From positions 1-64,000 of the forward strand of contig NZ_BONQ01000184.1 in NCBI RefSeq assembly GCF_016862795.1: a DNA stretch of 64,000 bases, in the 5' to 3' direction. Of the stretch, positions 44,701 through 52,473 are shown piece after piece. Source of the stretch: Dactylosporangium siamense. GTDB taxonomy: Bacteria; Actinomycetota; Actinomycetes; Mycobacteriales; Micromonosporaceae. The translations under genes and the position numbers were made by a program. Within the stretch, counting starts at the first letter, position 1. Each line of letters begins with the position of its first letter. The notes under the pieces were generated by a model. The model ran no database searches. It was not told the origin of the DNA and was given only the letters and a program-made list of their open reading frames with translations.

Positions 44701-45789
44701 TCAGAGCCAGCCGGCGCGGCGGAGGGAGCGGTACAGCAGCGCGGTGGTGATGAGCATGACGATGAGCAGGCCCGGGTAGCCGTAGCGCCATTCGAGCTCG
44801 GGCATGTACTTGAAGTTCATGCCGTAGATGCCCGCGAACGCGGTCTGCAGCGCCGCCATCGCCGCCCATGAGGCGATCTTGCGCATGTCGTTGTTCTGGT
44901 CGACGGTGACCTGGGCCAGGCGGGCCTGCAGCAGCGAGTTGAGCAGGTCGTCGTAGCCGGCGATGCGGTCCACGACCCGGTTGTTGTGGTCGTTGACGTC
45001 ACGGAAGTACCGACGGATCTCCTTGCTCATCTTGACGGTGCGGCCGTCGAGGATCATGGTCAGCGGCTGCTGCAGGGGCAGGACCGCACCGCGGAACTCC
45101 ACCAGCTCCCGTTTGAGCTGGTAGATCTGCCCGATCGTGCTGCCGGCCTCGCGCCGCAGCACCTGGGTCTCGACGAAGTCCAGGTCACGCTGGAACGCCG
45201 CCGCGATCTTGAGGTAGACGTCGACGATCCGGTCGCAGATCGCGTGGACGACCGCCCACGGGCCCTGCGCCAGCAGGTCCTGATGTGCCTCCAGGTCGGC
45301 GCGGACCGCGGTGAGACCGCCGATGGAGCCGTGACGGACGGTGACGACGAACTTCTCCCCCACGAACATCCGCACCGAGCCGGTCTCGACGACCTCGCTG
45401 GTCTCGGTGAGTTCGGTGTGCTCGACGTAGCTGGCGGCCCGCACGACGAGGAACGCGGTGTCCTCGTACCGCTCCAGCTTCGGGCCCTGTTCATCGGACA
45501 GGGCGTCCTCGACGGCGAGGGGGTGCAGGTCGAAGACCTCGGCGACCTCGGCCATCTCCGCCTCGGTCGGCTCGTGCAGCCCGATCCACACGAACGCGTC
45601 CGCGGTGTCCCTGGCCGCTTCGAACAGTTCCTTGACGCTGCGCTCACCGGGTTGCCGGATGCCGCCGCTGTACAGCGCGCAGTCGACCACCGCGGGACCC
45701 TCACGCGACGGCGCCATGACGGGTTCGGGCGCCGCGGCCGTGGACAGCAGACGGATGTTCGGAAGCTGCCACCCCTTGCGCTGCACCAC
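44701..45789 (-). CDS. corA: CorA-family divalent cation channel
   Basis: 362 residues from GTG 45789, with GAGGAGG nine bases upstream. N-terminal cytosolic alpha/beta domain (FVWIGLHEPTEAEMAEVAEV, HPLAVEDAL), long stalk helix, two C-terminal membrane helices and the selectivity loop YGMNF followed by KYMPE (GMN motif). Mediates Mg2+ (or Co2+/Ni2+) movement. Divergent from the APC transporter gene; a KdpE-like box lies between. Confidence 0.95.
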   Translation of the reverse strand: MVQRKGWQLPNIRLLSTAAAPEPVMAPSREGPAVVDCALYSGGIRQPGERSVKELFEAARDTADAFVWIGLHEPTEAEMAEVAEVFDLHPLAVEDALSDEQGPKLERYEDTAFLVVRAASYVEHTELTETSEVVETGSVRMFVGEKFVVTVRHGSIGGLTAVRADLEAHQDLLAQGPWAVVHAICDRIVDVYLKIAAAFQRDLDFVETQVLRREAGSTIGQIYQLKRELVEFRGAVLPLQQPLTMILDGRTVKMSKEIRRYFRDVNDHNNRVVDRIAGYDDLLNSLLQARLAQVTVDQNNDMRKIASWAAMAALQTAFAGIYGMNFKYMPELEWRYGYPGLLIVMLITTALLYRSLRRAGWL

Positions 45790-45911
45790 GTGCCGGCACC
45801 TCCTCGTCACCGCATACTGCGTCCCGCCACCGGGGACGCCGTAGCACAGCGTAGCGACGTACGGGCCCGAACAGAGCGATCGGTGCGCCTCCTGCCGCCG
45901 CCGGCGCGGAT

Positions 45912-45928
45912 CTTGTCGCGTTCTTAAC
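45912..45928 (-). promoter_or_regulatory. KdpE-like box between corA and the APC transporter
   Basis: On the minus strand: GTTAAG-AACGC-GACAAG, an 11-bp-spaced repeat matching the kdp promoter box GTTAAG-GAACC-GTCAAG in 11 of 12 repeat positions. Lies 123 bp before the corA start and 74 bp before the transporter start. Confidence 0.5.
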
Positions 45929-46001
45929 GCCTGTCGGCGTACCGGCCGGTCCGAGCCGGGTGAGGATGGTGCCGGCAACGTGGACGGTGAAGGGAACAGC
46001 G

Positions 46002-47948
46002 GTGGGGCAGGCGGCACAGCAGCAGACTTCCCGGCGGCAACTGCGCAGGTGGCTGCTGGAGGATCTCAACGCCGAGCAGGCCGGCGGCCCGCACGCCAAG
46101 CCGAGCACCGCACATCAACGGCCGTGGTGGCAGGTGATGTGCCTCACCGGCCTGGACTACTTCTCCACACTGGGCTACCAACCGGGCATCGCCGCACTCG
46201 CCGCCGGCGCCGTCTCGCCCCTGGCCACCCTGATCTTGGTGCTGCTGACGCTGCTCGGCGCGTTGCCGGTGTATCGGCGGGTGGCCCGGGAGAGCCCGCA
46301 CGGGCAGGGTTCCATCGCCATGCTGGAGCGGATCCTGCCCCGCTGGACCGGCAAGCTGTTCGTCCTGGCGCTGCTGGGCTTCGCCGCCACCGACTTCATC
46401 ATCACGATCACCCTGTCCGCCGCCGACGCCACCGCGCACGTGCTGGAGAACCCGTACGTGCCCGATGCCCTGCACGGTCAGCAGGTCATCGTCACCCTGA
46501 TCCTGATCGCGCTGCTCGGCAGCGTGTTCCTCCGCGGCTTCAAGGAGGCCATCGGGATCGCCGTCGGGATCGTCGTGGTGTACCTGGCCCTCAACGCGGT
46601 CGTCGTCGCGGTGGCGTTGCAGCACGTCGCGGCGCACCCGCACGTGGTCGCCGACTGGCGGGCGCTGCTGATCGCCGAGCATCCCGACTTCTTCGGTATC
46701 GCGCTCGTCGCCCTGCTGGTCTTCCCGAAGCTCGCGCTGGGCCTGTCCGGGTTCGAGACCGGCGTCGCGGTGATGCCCCTGATCAAGGGCGACCCCGGCG
46801 ACGACCCGAAGGAGCCACGCGGCCGGATCCGCGGCGCGCACCGGCTCCTGACCACCGCCGCCGTGATCATGAGCGTGTTCCTGGTGGCCAGCAGCTTCGT
46901 CACCACGCTGCTCATCCCGCAGCCGGAGTTCGAGGAGGGCGGCAAGGCCTACGGCCGGGCCCTGGCGTATCTGGCCCACTCCTACCTGGGCAACGGCTTC
47001 GGCACCGTGTACGACATCAGCACCGTGCTCATCCTGTGGTTCGCCGGCGCGTCGGCGATGGCCGGACTGCTGAACCTGGTGCCGCAGTACCTCCCGCGCT
47101 ACGGCATGGCGCCGAAGTGGACCCGGGCGGTGCGGCCGCTGGTCGTCGTGTTCACCCTGACGGCGTTCCTGATCACGGTCATCTTCGCGGCGGACGTGAA
47201 CGCGCAGGGCGGTGCCTACGCCACCGGTGTCCTGGTCCTGATCACCTCCGCCGCGGTCGCGGTCACGATGTCGGCCCGCCGCCGTGGTCACCGCAAGACG
47301 ACGATCGCCTTCGCCGTCGTCACGGTCGTCTTCGCGTACACCACCGTGGACAACGTCGTCGAACGGCCGGACGGCGTCAAGATCGCCTCGCTGTTCATCC
47401 TCGCCATCGTGGCCACCTCGCTGCTGTCCCGCATCCTGCGCGTCACCGAACTGCGGATCACCGAGGTCCGCCTGGACCCGCTCGCGCAACGCTTCGTCGA
47501 CGAGGCCGCCGAGGCCGGCGAGATCCGCATCATCGCCAACGAACCCGACGCCCGCGACGAGGCCGAATACCGGGACAAGGAGTTCGAGCAGCGCAAGCAC
47601 AACCACATCCCGGCCCGCTCCTGGCCGCTGTTCCTCGAGGTCACCGTCGCCGACCCGTCCGACTTCGAGGCGGCGCTGCACGTGACCGGCGAGGAGCGCC
47701 ACGGCTACCGCATCCTGAAGATGACCAGCCCCACCATCGCCAACGCGATCGCCGCACTGCTGCTGCACCTGCGCGACGACACCGGCGACCTGCCACACAT
47801 CTACTTCAACTGGACCGAGGGCAACCCCGTCGTGTACCTGCTGCGCTACCTCTTCCTCGGCGACGGCGAGATCGCGCCCGTCACCCGCGAGGTCCTGCGG
47901 GAGGCGGAGCGCGACCCGGAGCGCCGCCCCCTGGTCCACGTCGGCTGA
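46002..47948 (+). CDS. APC-superfamily transporter, candidate potassium importer (KimA-like)
   Basis: 648 residues from GTG 46002 (GAAGGGA upstream; GTG 45960 in frame). Twelve membrane helices beginning [20 protein letters not shown], with conserved FDGxSGxETG-like [16 protein letters not shown]; a cytosolic C-terminal domain from about residue 480. Annotated families include amino-acid permeases, but location inside a kdp/kup block and a KdpE-like box upstream make K+ the more likely substrate, as for KimA. A separate copy of the C-terminal domain is encoded at 40635. Confidence 0.85.
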   Translation: MGQAAQQQTSRRQLRRWLLEDLNAEQAGGPHAKPSTAHQRPWWQVMCLTGLDYFSTLGYQPGIAALAAGAVSPLATLILVLLTLLGALPVYRRVARESPHGQGSIAMLERILPRWTGKLFVLALLGFAATDFIITITLSAADATAHVLENPYVPDALHGQQVIVTLILIALLGSVFLRGFKEAIGIAVGIVVVYLALNAVVVAVALQHVAAHPHVVADWRALLIAEHPDFFGIALVALLVFPKLALGLSGFETGVAVMPLIKGDPGDDPKEPRGRIRGAHRLLTTAAVIMSVFLVASSFVTTLLIPQPEFEEGGKAYGRALAYLAHSYLGNGFGTVYDISTVLILWFAGASAMAGLLNLVPQYLPRYGMAPKWTRAVRPLVVVFTLTAFLITVIFAADVNAQGGAYATGVLVLITSAAVAVTMSARRRGHRKTTIAFAVVTVVFAYTTVDNVVERPDGVKIASLFILAIVATSLLSRILRVTELRITEVRLDPLAQRFVDEAAEAGEIRIIANEPDARDEAEYRDKEFEQRKHNHIPARSWPLFLEVTVADPSDFEAALHVTGEERHGYRILKMTSPTIANAIAALLLHLRDDTGDLPHIYFNWTEGNPVVYLLRYLFLGDGEIAPVTREVLREAERDPERRPLVHVG

Positions 47949-47964
47949 GCCGCCGCCGGCGTGG

Positions 47965-48663
47965 CTACGCGCGCTCCTGCGGCTCGCAGCAGCCGTCCGT
48001 GCACGCATCGGATCTCAGTGCCGCGGCGGGACCGCAGCACGCGTCGCCGCGCCACGCCTCCCGCCCTTCCTTGACGGCAACGGCCGCGATCACCAGTGCC
48101 GCCACCGGATCGGCCCACCACCATCCGAACAGCGAGTTGACCGCCAACCCGACCAGCAGCACCGCGGACAGGTACGTGCACAGCAGGGTCTGCTTGGAGT
48201 CCGCCACCGCGGACGCCGAGCCCAGTTCACGCCCAGCGCGTCGCTGCGCGGCTGACAGCACCGGCATCACCGCGAGCGACACCGCCGCCAGCGCCAGCCC
48301 GACCGTGGAGTGCCCCGCCTGGTCCGCGCCGAGCAGCGCCCGGACCGACTCGACCCCGACGTATGCGGCCAGCGCGAAGAACGACACCGCGATGATCCGC
48401 AGCGCGGTCCGCTCGCGACGCTCGTGGTCGGACCCCGAGAACTGCCACGCCACCGCCGCCGCCGACGACACCTCGATGACCGAGTCGAGACCGAATCCGA
48501 TCAGCGCCGTCGACGACGCCATGGTGCCGGCGGTCAGCGCGATGGCCGCTTCGACGACGTTGTAGGTGATCGTGGCGGCGACGAACAGCCGCACCCGCCG
48601 CGTCAGCTCCGCCCGCCGGGCGGGCGACGGTCCGACCGGTGTCAGCGACAGCGGAACGGTCAT
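47965..48663 (-). CDS. Cation diffusion facilitator-like transporter
   Basis: 232 residues, six membrane helices. TYNVVEAAIALTAGTMASST and GFGLDSVIEVSSA place acidic residues as in CDF metal sites; the second site lies in ADSKQTLLCTYLS and WWADPVAAL. The C-terminus is short and Cys-rich (DACCGP, DGCCEP), replacing the usual CDF cytoplasmic domain and suggesting soft-metal binding. Its start shares a base with the ArsR regulator stop (TGATG). Confidence 0.88.
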   Translation of the reverse strand: MTVPLSLTPVGPSPARRAELTRRVRLFVAATITYNVVEAAIALTAGTMASSTALIGFGLDSVIEVSSAAAVAWQFSGSDHERRERTALRIIAVSFFALAAYVGVESVRALLGADQAGHSTVGLALAAVSLAVMPVLSAAQRRAGRELGSASAVADSKQTLLCTYLSAVLLVGLAVNSLFGWWWADPVAALVIAAVAVKEGREAWRGDACCGPAAALRSDACTDGCCEPQERA

Positions 48664-48992
48664 CAGCAGCACCCCTCGGTGGCCGCGACCGGGCAGGCGG
48701 CCGGATCCACGGCCAGCACCAGGCCCAGCAGGTCGCCCAACGCGTGTCCGAGCCGGGCATCGGCGAGCTCGTAGCGGGTGCGCCGGCCCTCCGGCACGGC
48801 CACCACGAGACCGCAGCCGCGCAGGCACGCCAGGTGGTTGGACAGATTCTGCCGGCTGGTGCCCAGCGTCTCCGCGAGCTCGGCCGGATACCCGGGGCCG
48901 TCCCGCAGCGCCAGCAGCAGTTTGGCCCGGACCGGATCGGACAGAGCGTGACCGAATCTGGCCAGGACCTGTCCGTGCGTCAAGGTCTCCAC
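48663..48992 (-). CDS. ArsR/SmtB-family metal-responsive repressor
   Basis: 109 residues from GTG 48992. Winged HTH: LSDPVRAKLLLALRDGPGYP, TSRQNLSNHLACLRGCGLVV with Cys residues next to the recognition helix, and a C-terminal AACPVAATEGCC. The Cys pairs resemble CmtR-type metal sites (Cd/Pb) more than SmtB alpha5 sites. First gene of a repressor-exporter operon; a TACAGC-N4-GCTGTA operator candidate lies just upstream. Confidence 0.9.
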   Translation of the reverse strand: METLTHGQVLARFGHALSDPVRAKLLLALRDGPGYPAELAETLGTSRQNLSNHLACLRGCGLVVAVPEGRRTRYELADARLGHALGDLLGLVLAVDPAACPVAATEGCC

Positions 48993-49002
48993 AACGCCAC
49001 TG

Positions 49003-49018
49003 TACAGCGCCAGCTGTA
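49003..49018. promoter_or_regulatory. Candidate ArsR operator
   Basis: TACAGC (49003-49008), GCCA, GCTGTA (49013-49018): a perfect 6-bp inverted repeat 10 bp upstream of the arsR-type start, placed to block its own promoter. Confidence 0.5.
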
Positions 49019-49243
49019 TTCAGCGTACGATGAACTGCAACGTCCGGCGACCGGCCGCGGTGCCGACGGAGGAGCCGGTGGGACGTCAGGAAAATGTATG
49101 CGCCGGCGTGGCGGCGGGCTTCAACCGGGCACCGACAGCGTTCGGCGTATTGGTTTCGTCAAGGGCACTGGTCGCGTCGGCCGGAAGCGGCTGTGATCGA
49201 GGTGGCGGCCGGCGGTCATTCGGTCGCCGCCTCGTGAAGGGCG

Positions 49244-49939
49244 ATGACAGCGATGCGACGTGGTCCCTCATCCCCGAGCGGACGGCTGCGCACGCCGACC
49301 GGGATCAGCGTGGCCGGCGGCTGCGCGGCGGTCGTGGGTGCCGTTGTGGCCGCCGCGGCGTTGTTCCCCGACGGTGACACGACAGGACGGGTGCTCGTGC
49401 TGGCGATCGCCGTCGGAGTCTACGCGGCCAGGGTCAGGGATTCGTGGGCCGTCCTGAGTGTCACCGGCATCGCGATGCTCATGTTCATCGGATTTCTCGT
49501 CAACGACTTCGGCGAGCTCTCCCTGCACAACGACACCTGGCCCGAGCTGGCCCTGATCGGGTTCGCGGCCCTGCTCGGGTGGGGGGCAGCACCGGATGCG
49601 GGCGGCACCGCCCATCGGCGGCGCCGGCGAAGACCTTCCGCAGCCGGGCCCGGACAGCAGCGCCCCAGCGAACCACGACACCCGACGCCGCGCCGTGCAG
49701 CGCCCGCGACGGACCGTGACGGCGAGGATCGGTCGACGGACGAACCCGACCGGACCGCATGCACAATCGGCGGATCCCTTGCCAGTCAACCCACTCGCGA
49801 CGCCCCCGGCCGTCAAGACTCCGTATGTCCGGCCAGGGACGCGCAACGCGCCGGGCTTGCATCCGGTACCCAGGTACAGGCTTACCGTCGGAGGAACGGC
49901 GTCGCGATGGCGCCGACCGAGCCGAGCAAGGAGCCTGCG
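49244..49939 (+). CDS. Putative small membrane protein whose frame runs into the next gene
   Basis: The first 120 residues look real: hydrophobic segments at about 22-42, 49-63, 69-88 and 97-112 (GISVAGGCAAVVGAVVAAAA; VLVLAIAVGVYAARV; AVLSVTGIAMLMFIGFLVND; LALIGFAALLGWGAA). After that the frame is Arg/Pro/Ala-rich without coding character and has no stop until 50263, the end of the next gene. A promoter and start codon for that gene lie inside. I treat this as a separate short membrane protein that lost its stop. Confidence 0.45.
49857..49887 (+). promoter_or_regulatory. MerR-type promoter and operator
   Basis: TTGCAT (49857-49862) and a -10-like TTACCG (49882-49887) are separated by an overlong 19-bp spacer, within which sits GTAC-CCAG-GTAC (49866-49877). 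GTAC-N4-GTAC within a 19-20-bp spacer is the classical mer operator geometry that MerR untwists on metal binding. It precedes the operon beginning at 49940. Confidence 0.7.
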
Positions 49940-50263
49940 ATGCACGTCGTCGTCCCCGCCGCCTGCACACTGCCGACGGCCGAGCAGCCGGTGCGGCTGG
50001 CAGAGTTCGACCGCCTGTTCACCACCGCCGTCCGCCACGTCGAGACCGTCTCTGCCACCCACGCACGGCTGCGGCTGAGCGGGCCCGCGGGGCTCGAGGC
50101 GACGGTGCGGGACCTGGCCGCCCGGGAGACCGCGTGCTGCTCGTTCTTCGCCTTCACCGTCACCCCCGAGCCGGTCGACGAGGGTGAGGCACTGACCCTG
50201 GACGTGCGGGTGCCCGCCGAGCACGCCGACGTCCTGGCGTCCCTCACCGGGCGGCCCGCTTGA
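49940..50263 (+). CDS. Small protein of the MerR operon with a vicinal Cys pair
   Basis: 107 residues from ATG 49940 (AAGGAG upstream; ATG 49907 also possible). Soluble; VRLAEFDRLFTTAVRHVETV, LRLSGPAGLEATVRDLAARE, then ACCSFFAFTVTPEP with a vicinal Cys pair. I recall similar proteins beside MerR-like regulators in actinobacteria, but know no assigned activity. The stop overlaps the MerR start. The CC motif suggests metal or thiol binding. Confidence 0.75.
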   Translation: MHVVVPAACTLPTAEQPVRLAEFDRLFTTAVRHVETVSATHARLRLSGPAGLEATVRDLAARETACCSFFAFTVTPEPVDEGEALTLDVRVPAEHADVLASLTGRPA

Positions 50264-50709
50264 CCCCGCCCGAACGCTTCGGCCTGCGCACCGGTGAGGT
50301 CGCCGAGCAGGCCGGGGTCAACATCCAGACGTTGCGGTACTACGAACGCCGGGGGCTGCTCGCCGAGCCGGCCCGCAGCAACGGCGGGCACCGCGTGTAC
50401 CCGGCCGACACCGTCGCCCTGCTCGGCGTGATCAAGGCGGCGCAGCGGCTCGGGTTCACCCTCGACGAGGTCGCCGAGCTCCTGGACACCGGCCGCCGCC
50501 GGCACCCGTCCGCCGACCTCCGGCAACGCGCGATCGACAAGATCACCGAGATCGACGCGAAGATCGCCGATCTGGTGGCGATCCGCGGCACGCTCACCGA
50601 GGTCGTCGACGCCCGCTGCGACAGCCTCACCAACTGCACCTGCGCCGACTGCCCGATCCCGTTCCTCACCATCGGCACCACCGAGCACCCCGACGGAGCA
50701 CCCGCATGA
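50260..50709 (+). CDS. MerR-family (mercury-type) regulator
   Basis: 149 residues from TTG 50260. HTH ([40 protein letters not shown]), long dimer helix, and a C-terminal Cys cluster ([19 protein letters not shown]) at the position of the metal-binding loop of mercuric MerR. Likely senses Hg2+ or a related thiophilic metal and acts at GTAC-N4-GTAC upstream. Coupled by 4-bp overlaps to both neighbours. Confidence 0.88.
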   Translation: MTPPERFGLRTGEVAEQAGVNIQTLRYYERRGLLAEPARSNGGHRVYPADTVALLGVIKAAQRLGFTLDEVAELLDTGRRRHPSADLRQRAIDKITEIDAKIADLVAIRGTLTEVVDARCDSLTNCTCADCPIPFLTIGTTEHPDGAPA

Positions 50710-51023
50710 GCCTGCCCCTGCCGACACCCACCACCCGCGACCAGCACCGGGCACCGGCCGTCGACACCGCGCCGCCCACCCGCAGCAAGGTGTCCGGCGG
50801 CCTGGCCGTCGTGGCCTGTGCCGCCTGCTGCGCCCTGCCGCTCCTCATCGCCGCCGGGGTACTGACCACCGCCGGCGCCGCGATCATCGAGAAGACCCTC
50901 CTGGCCGTGTCCGCCGGTCTCGTCGTGCTGGCCCTGAGCATGTGGTGGCTCCACCGCCGCCGCAGCACCCACGATGCCGCCGCGGCCGGGTGCGGGTGCG
51001 GCGGCGCCGGGTGTGGCTGCTGA
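50706..51023 (+). CDS. MerT/MerF-like small membrane protein
   Basis: 105 residues from ATG 50706 (ATGA overlap). Two membrane helices ([20 protein letters not shown] and [20 protein letters not shown]). The CC in the first helix is the diagnostic Hg2+-accepting pair of MerT/MerF/MerC transporters. The C-terminus AGCGCGGAGCGC is an extra thiol-rich metal-binding tail. Would move Hg2+ into the cell, which normally makes sense only with a reductase; none is encoded nearby. Confidence 0.8.
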   Translation: MSLPLPTPTTRDQHRAPAVDTAPPTRSKVSGGLAVVACAACCALPLLIAAGVLTTAGAAIIEKTLLAVSAGLVVLALSMWWLHRRRSTHDAAAAGCGCGGAGCGC

Positions 51024-51070
51024 CCGGCCCGACGGCTGGTCGAGCCGCGGTGGTGTGCTGCGATACGACC

Positions 51071-51403
51071 ATGACGATCATCCGGTCCATCCTGTTGTTC
51101 CTCGTCGCCGCGCTCGCGGAGATCGGCGGCGCCTGGCTGATCTGGCAGGGCGTCCGCGAGCACAGGGGCCTGCTGTGGATCGGCGCCGGCATCGCCGCGC
51201 TCGGCGCCTACGGCTTCGTCGCCACCCTCCAGCCCGACGCCAACTTCGGCCGCATCCTCGCCGCGTACGGTGGTGTCTTCGTCGCCGGCTCCCTCGGCTG
51301 GGCAATGGTCGTCGACAGGTTCCGACCCGACCGTTACGACTTCATCGGCGCCGCTGTCTGCCTGGTCGGCGTCGTCATCATCATGTACGCGCCGCGTCAT
51401 TGA
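51071..51403 (+). CDS. YnfA-family membrane protein (UPF0060)
   Basis: 110 residues from ATG 51071, four membrane helices. The signatures [58 protein letters not shown] and [15 protein letters not shown] are those of the YnfA family, small multidrug-resistance-like transporters. It lies 47 bp after the Mer-like operon and may be its last gene. Confidence 0.93.
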   Translation: MTIIRSILLFLVAALAEIGGAWLIWQGVREHRGLLWIGAGIAALGAYGFVATLQPDANFGRILAAYGGVFVAGSLGWAMVVDRFRPDRYDFIGAAVCLVGVVIIMYAPRH

Positions 51404-51610
51404 CACACGCGCCGCCGGAGGCGTTGACGCCGGGTCTGGGCGGGCGCCCCACCTCGAGGCGCCCGCCGGTGGTGTCAGGTTCGTCGGGGCGACCATCCGC
51501 GCCGACATGAGGGAACACAGCTCTTTTGACGAGTGCGGGCGCGTCGCCGGGCGGCGTGGCGCACGTGGCACCGAGTTGACGGAATCCCATGAGGGTGAAG
51601 CCGATCAGCG

Positions 51611-51667
51611 AACCAGATTGCGCACCCGCCGAACCACCCCGTACGCCCCCGCACCAAGCGGACACGA
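51611..51667. repeat. Dispersed intergenic repeat, copy 2
   Basis: Matches 20922-20980 (core CACCCGCCGAACCACCCC-GTACGCCCCC) in the same orientation. Lies in the 300-bp gap between the YnfA gene and the DUF899 remnant; no other feature is visible there. Confidence 0.65.
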
Positions 51668-51707
51668 GCGGTTGCGGCGCGCCCCGCGAGTGGGTAAGAC
51701 GGTTCGT

Positions 51708-51812
51708 ATGCCCCTTCCGCAGGTCACCGACCGGCAGGCCTGGCAGGCGAAGCCCGATGAGCTGCGGGTCAAGGAGAAGGCCGACCTGGGCACCTCGTCC
51801 GGCGGTCGGTGA
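51708..51812 (+). pseudogene. DUF899 N-terminal remnant
   Basis: 34 codons: PLPQVTDRQAWQAKPDELRV then KEKADL match the opening of DUF899 thioredoxin-like proteins (about 230-250 residues), after which the frame ends at TGA 51810-51812. The rest of the family is absent; the next gene starts inside this stop (GTGA). A truncation that leaves a short coupled leader for the SLOG gene. Confidence 0.55.
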
Positions 51813-52288
51813 GCGCCATCGGGGTGACCGGGCACCAGAACATCCCGGCCGGCGCGCTCGCGTACGTCACGGCGGGCATCCGGGACCTGCTCGGCGCGTT
51901 CGAGCCACCCGTGACGGGCGTCGGAAGCCTCGCGGCGGGCGCGGATCAGCTCTTCGCGGCCGTCGTGGCCGACCTCGGCGGGCGGCTCGACGTCGTGGTC
52001 CCGTGCGACGGCTACGACGCGGCCTTCGGCACACCGGCCGACGCGCGGCGGTACCGACGGCTGCTGTCCGCCGCGGCCTCGGTGGAGTGGTTGCCGTTCC
52101 CCGCACCATCGGAGGAGGCGTTCATGGCCGCCGGTATCCGCGTCGTCGAGCGCTGTTCGGTGCTGCTCGCGGTCTGGGACGGCCGGCCCGCCGCCGGCCG
52201 CGGCGGCACCGCCGACGTCGTCGCCCACGCCCGCTCCCTCGGCCGCCCGGTCCACGTCCTCTGGCCCGCCGGCGTCACCCGCAGCTGA
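51809..52288 (+). CDS. SLOG-family nucleotide-binding Rossmann protein
   Basis: 159 residues from GTG 51809. Motifs IGVTGHQNIPAGALAYV, GSLAAGADQLFAAVV, DVVVPCDGY, VLLAVWDGRPAAGRGGTADV and VHVLWPAG place it in the SLOG/DprA-like superfamily, which binds or processes nucleotide-type ligands and often acts in signalling or conflict systems. No effector gene is adjacent apart from the DUF899 remnant. Ligand unknown. Confidence 0.75.
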   Translation: MSAIGVTGHQNIPAGALAYVTAGIRDLLGAFEPPVTGVGSLAAGADQLFAAVVADLGGRLDVVVPCDGYDAAFGTPADARRYRRLLSAAASVEWLPFPAPSEEAFMAAGIRVVERCSVLLAVWDGRPAAGRGGTADVVAHARSLGRPVHVLWPAGVTRS

Positions 52289-52303
52289 GTGGGCGGCCGG
52301 CGC

Positions 52304-52370
52304 AGTCCGGCGCGATCGGCATGCTTCGGATCGGGTGGCCGGCAGCCTGCACACGCACGACCGACGGGGG
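52304..52370. repeat. 67-bp repeat upstream of ABC exporter, copy 1
   Basis: Matches 57610-57676 in the same orientation with about ten differences; the shared core is TTCGGATCGGGT, GCCGGC and GCCTGCACACGCACGAC. It lies 104 bp before the exporter ATPase start. The other copy precedes the MMPL exporter. Confidence 0.75.
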
Positions 52371-52422
52371 CGGGGCGGCCGTTGCGGTCACTGTCGACCT
52401 GACGCCGGTCGGACGGGGGCGC

Positions 52423-52440
52423 TGAAACCACGGTGAAACC
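52423..52440 (+). promoter_or_regulatory. Tandem heptamer repeat at exporter promoter
   Basis: TGAAACC (52423-52429) and TGAAACC (52434-52440) at exactly 11-bp periodicity, followed by TAATCC. Such heptamer pairs are bound by SARP/OmpR-type winged helices; an AfsR-type regulator with that domain is encoded just downstream. Confidence 0.5.
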
Positions 52441-52473
52441 GCCGTAATCCGGCCCGACGGCACCGTCGTGCGC

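Noticed and set aside
46002-47948. Calling the APC transporter a plain amino-acid permease
   Set aside because: The family allows it, but the K+ gene context, the KdpE-like box and the free C-terminal domain copy argue for K+; left as candidate KimA-like.
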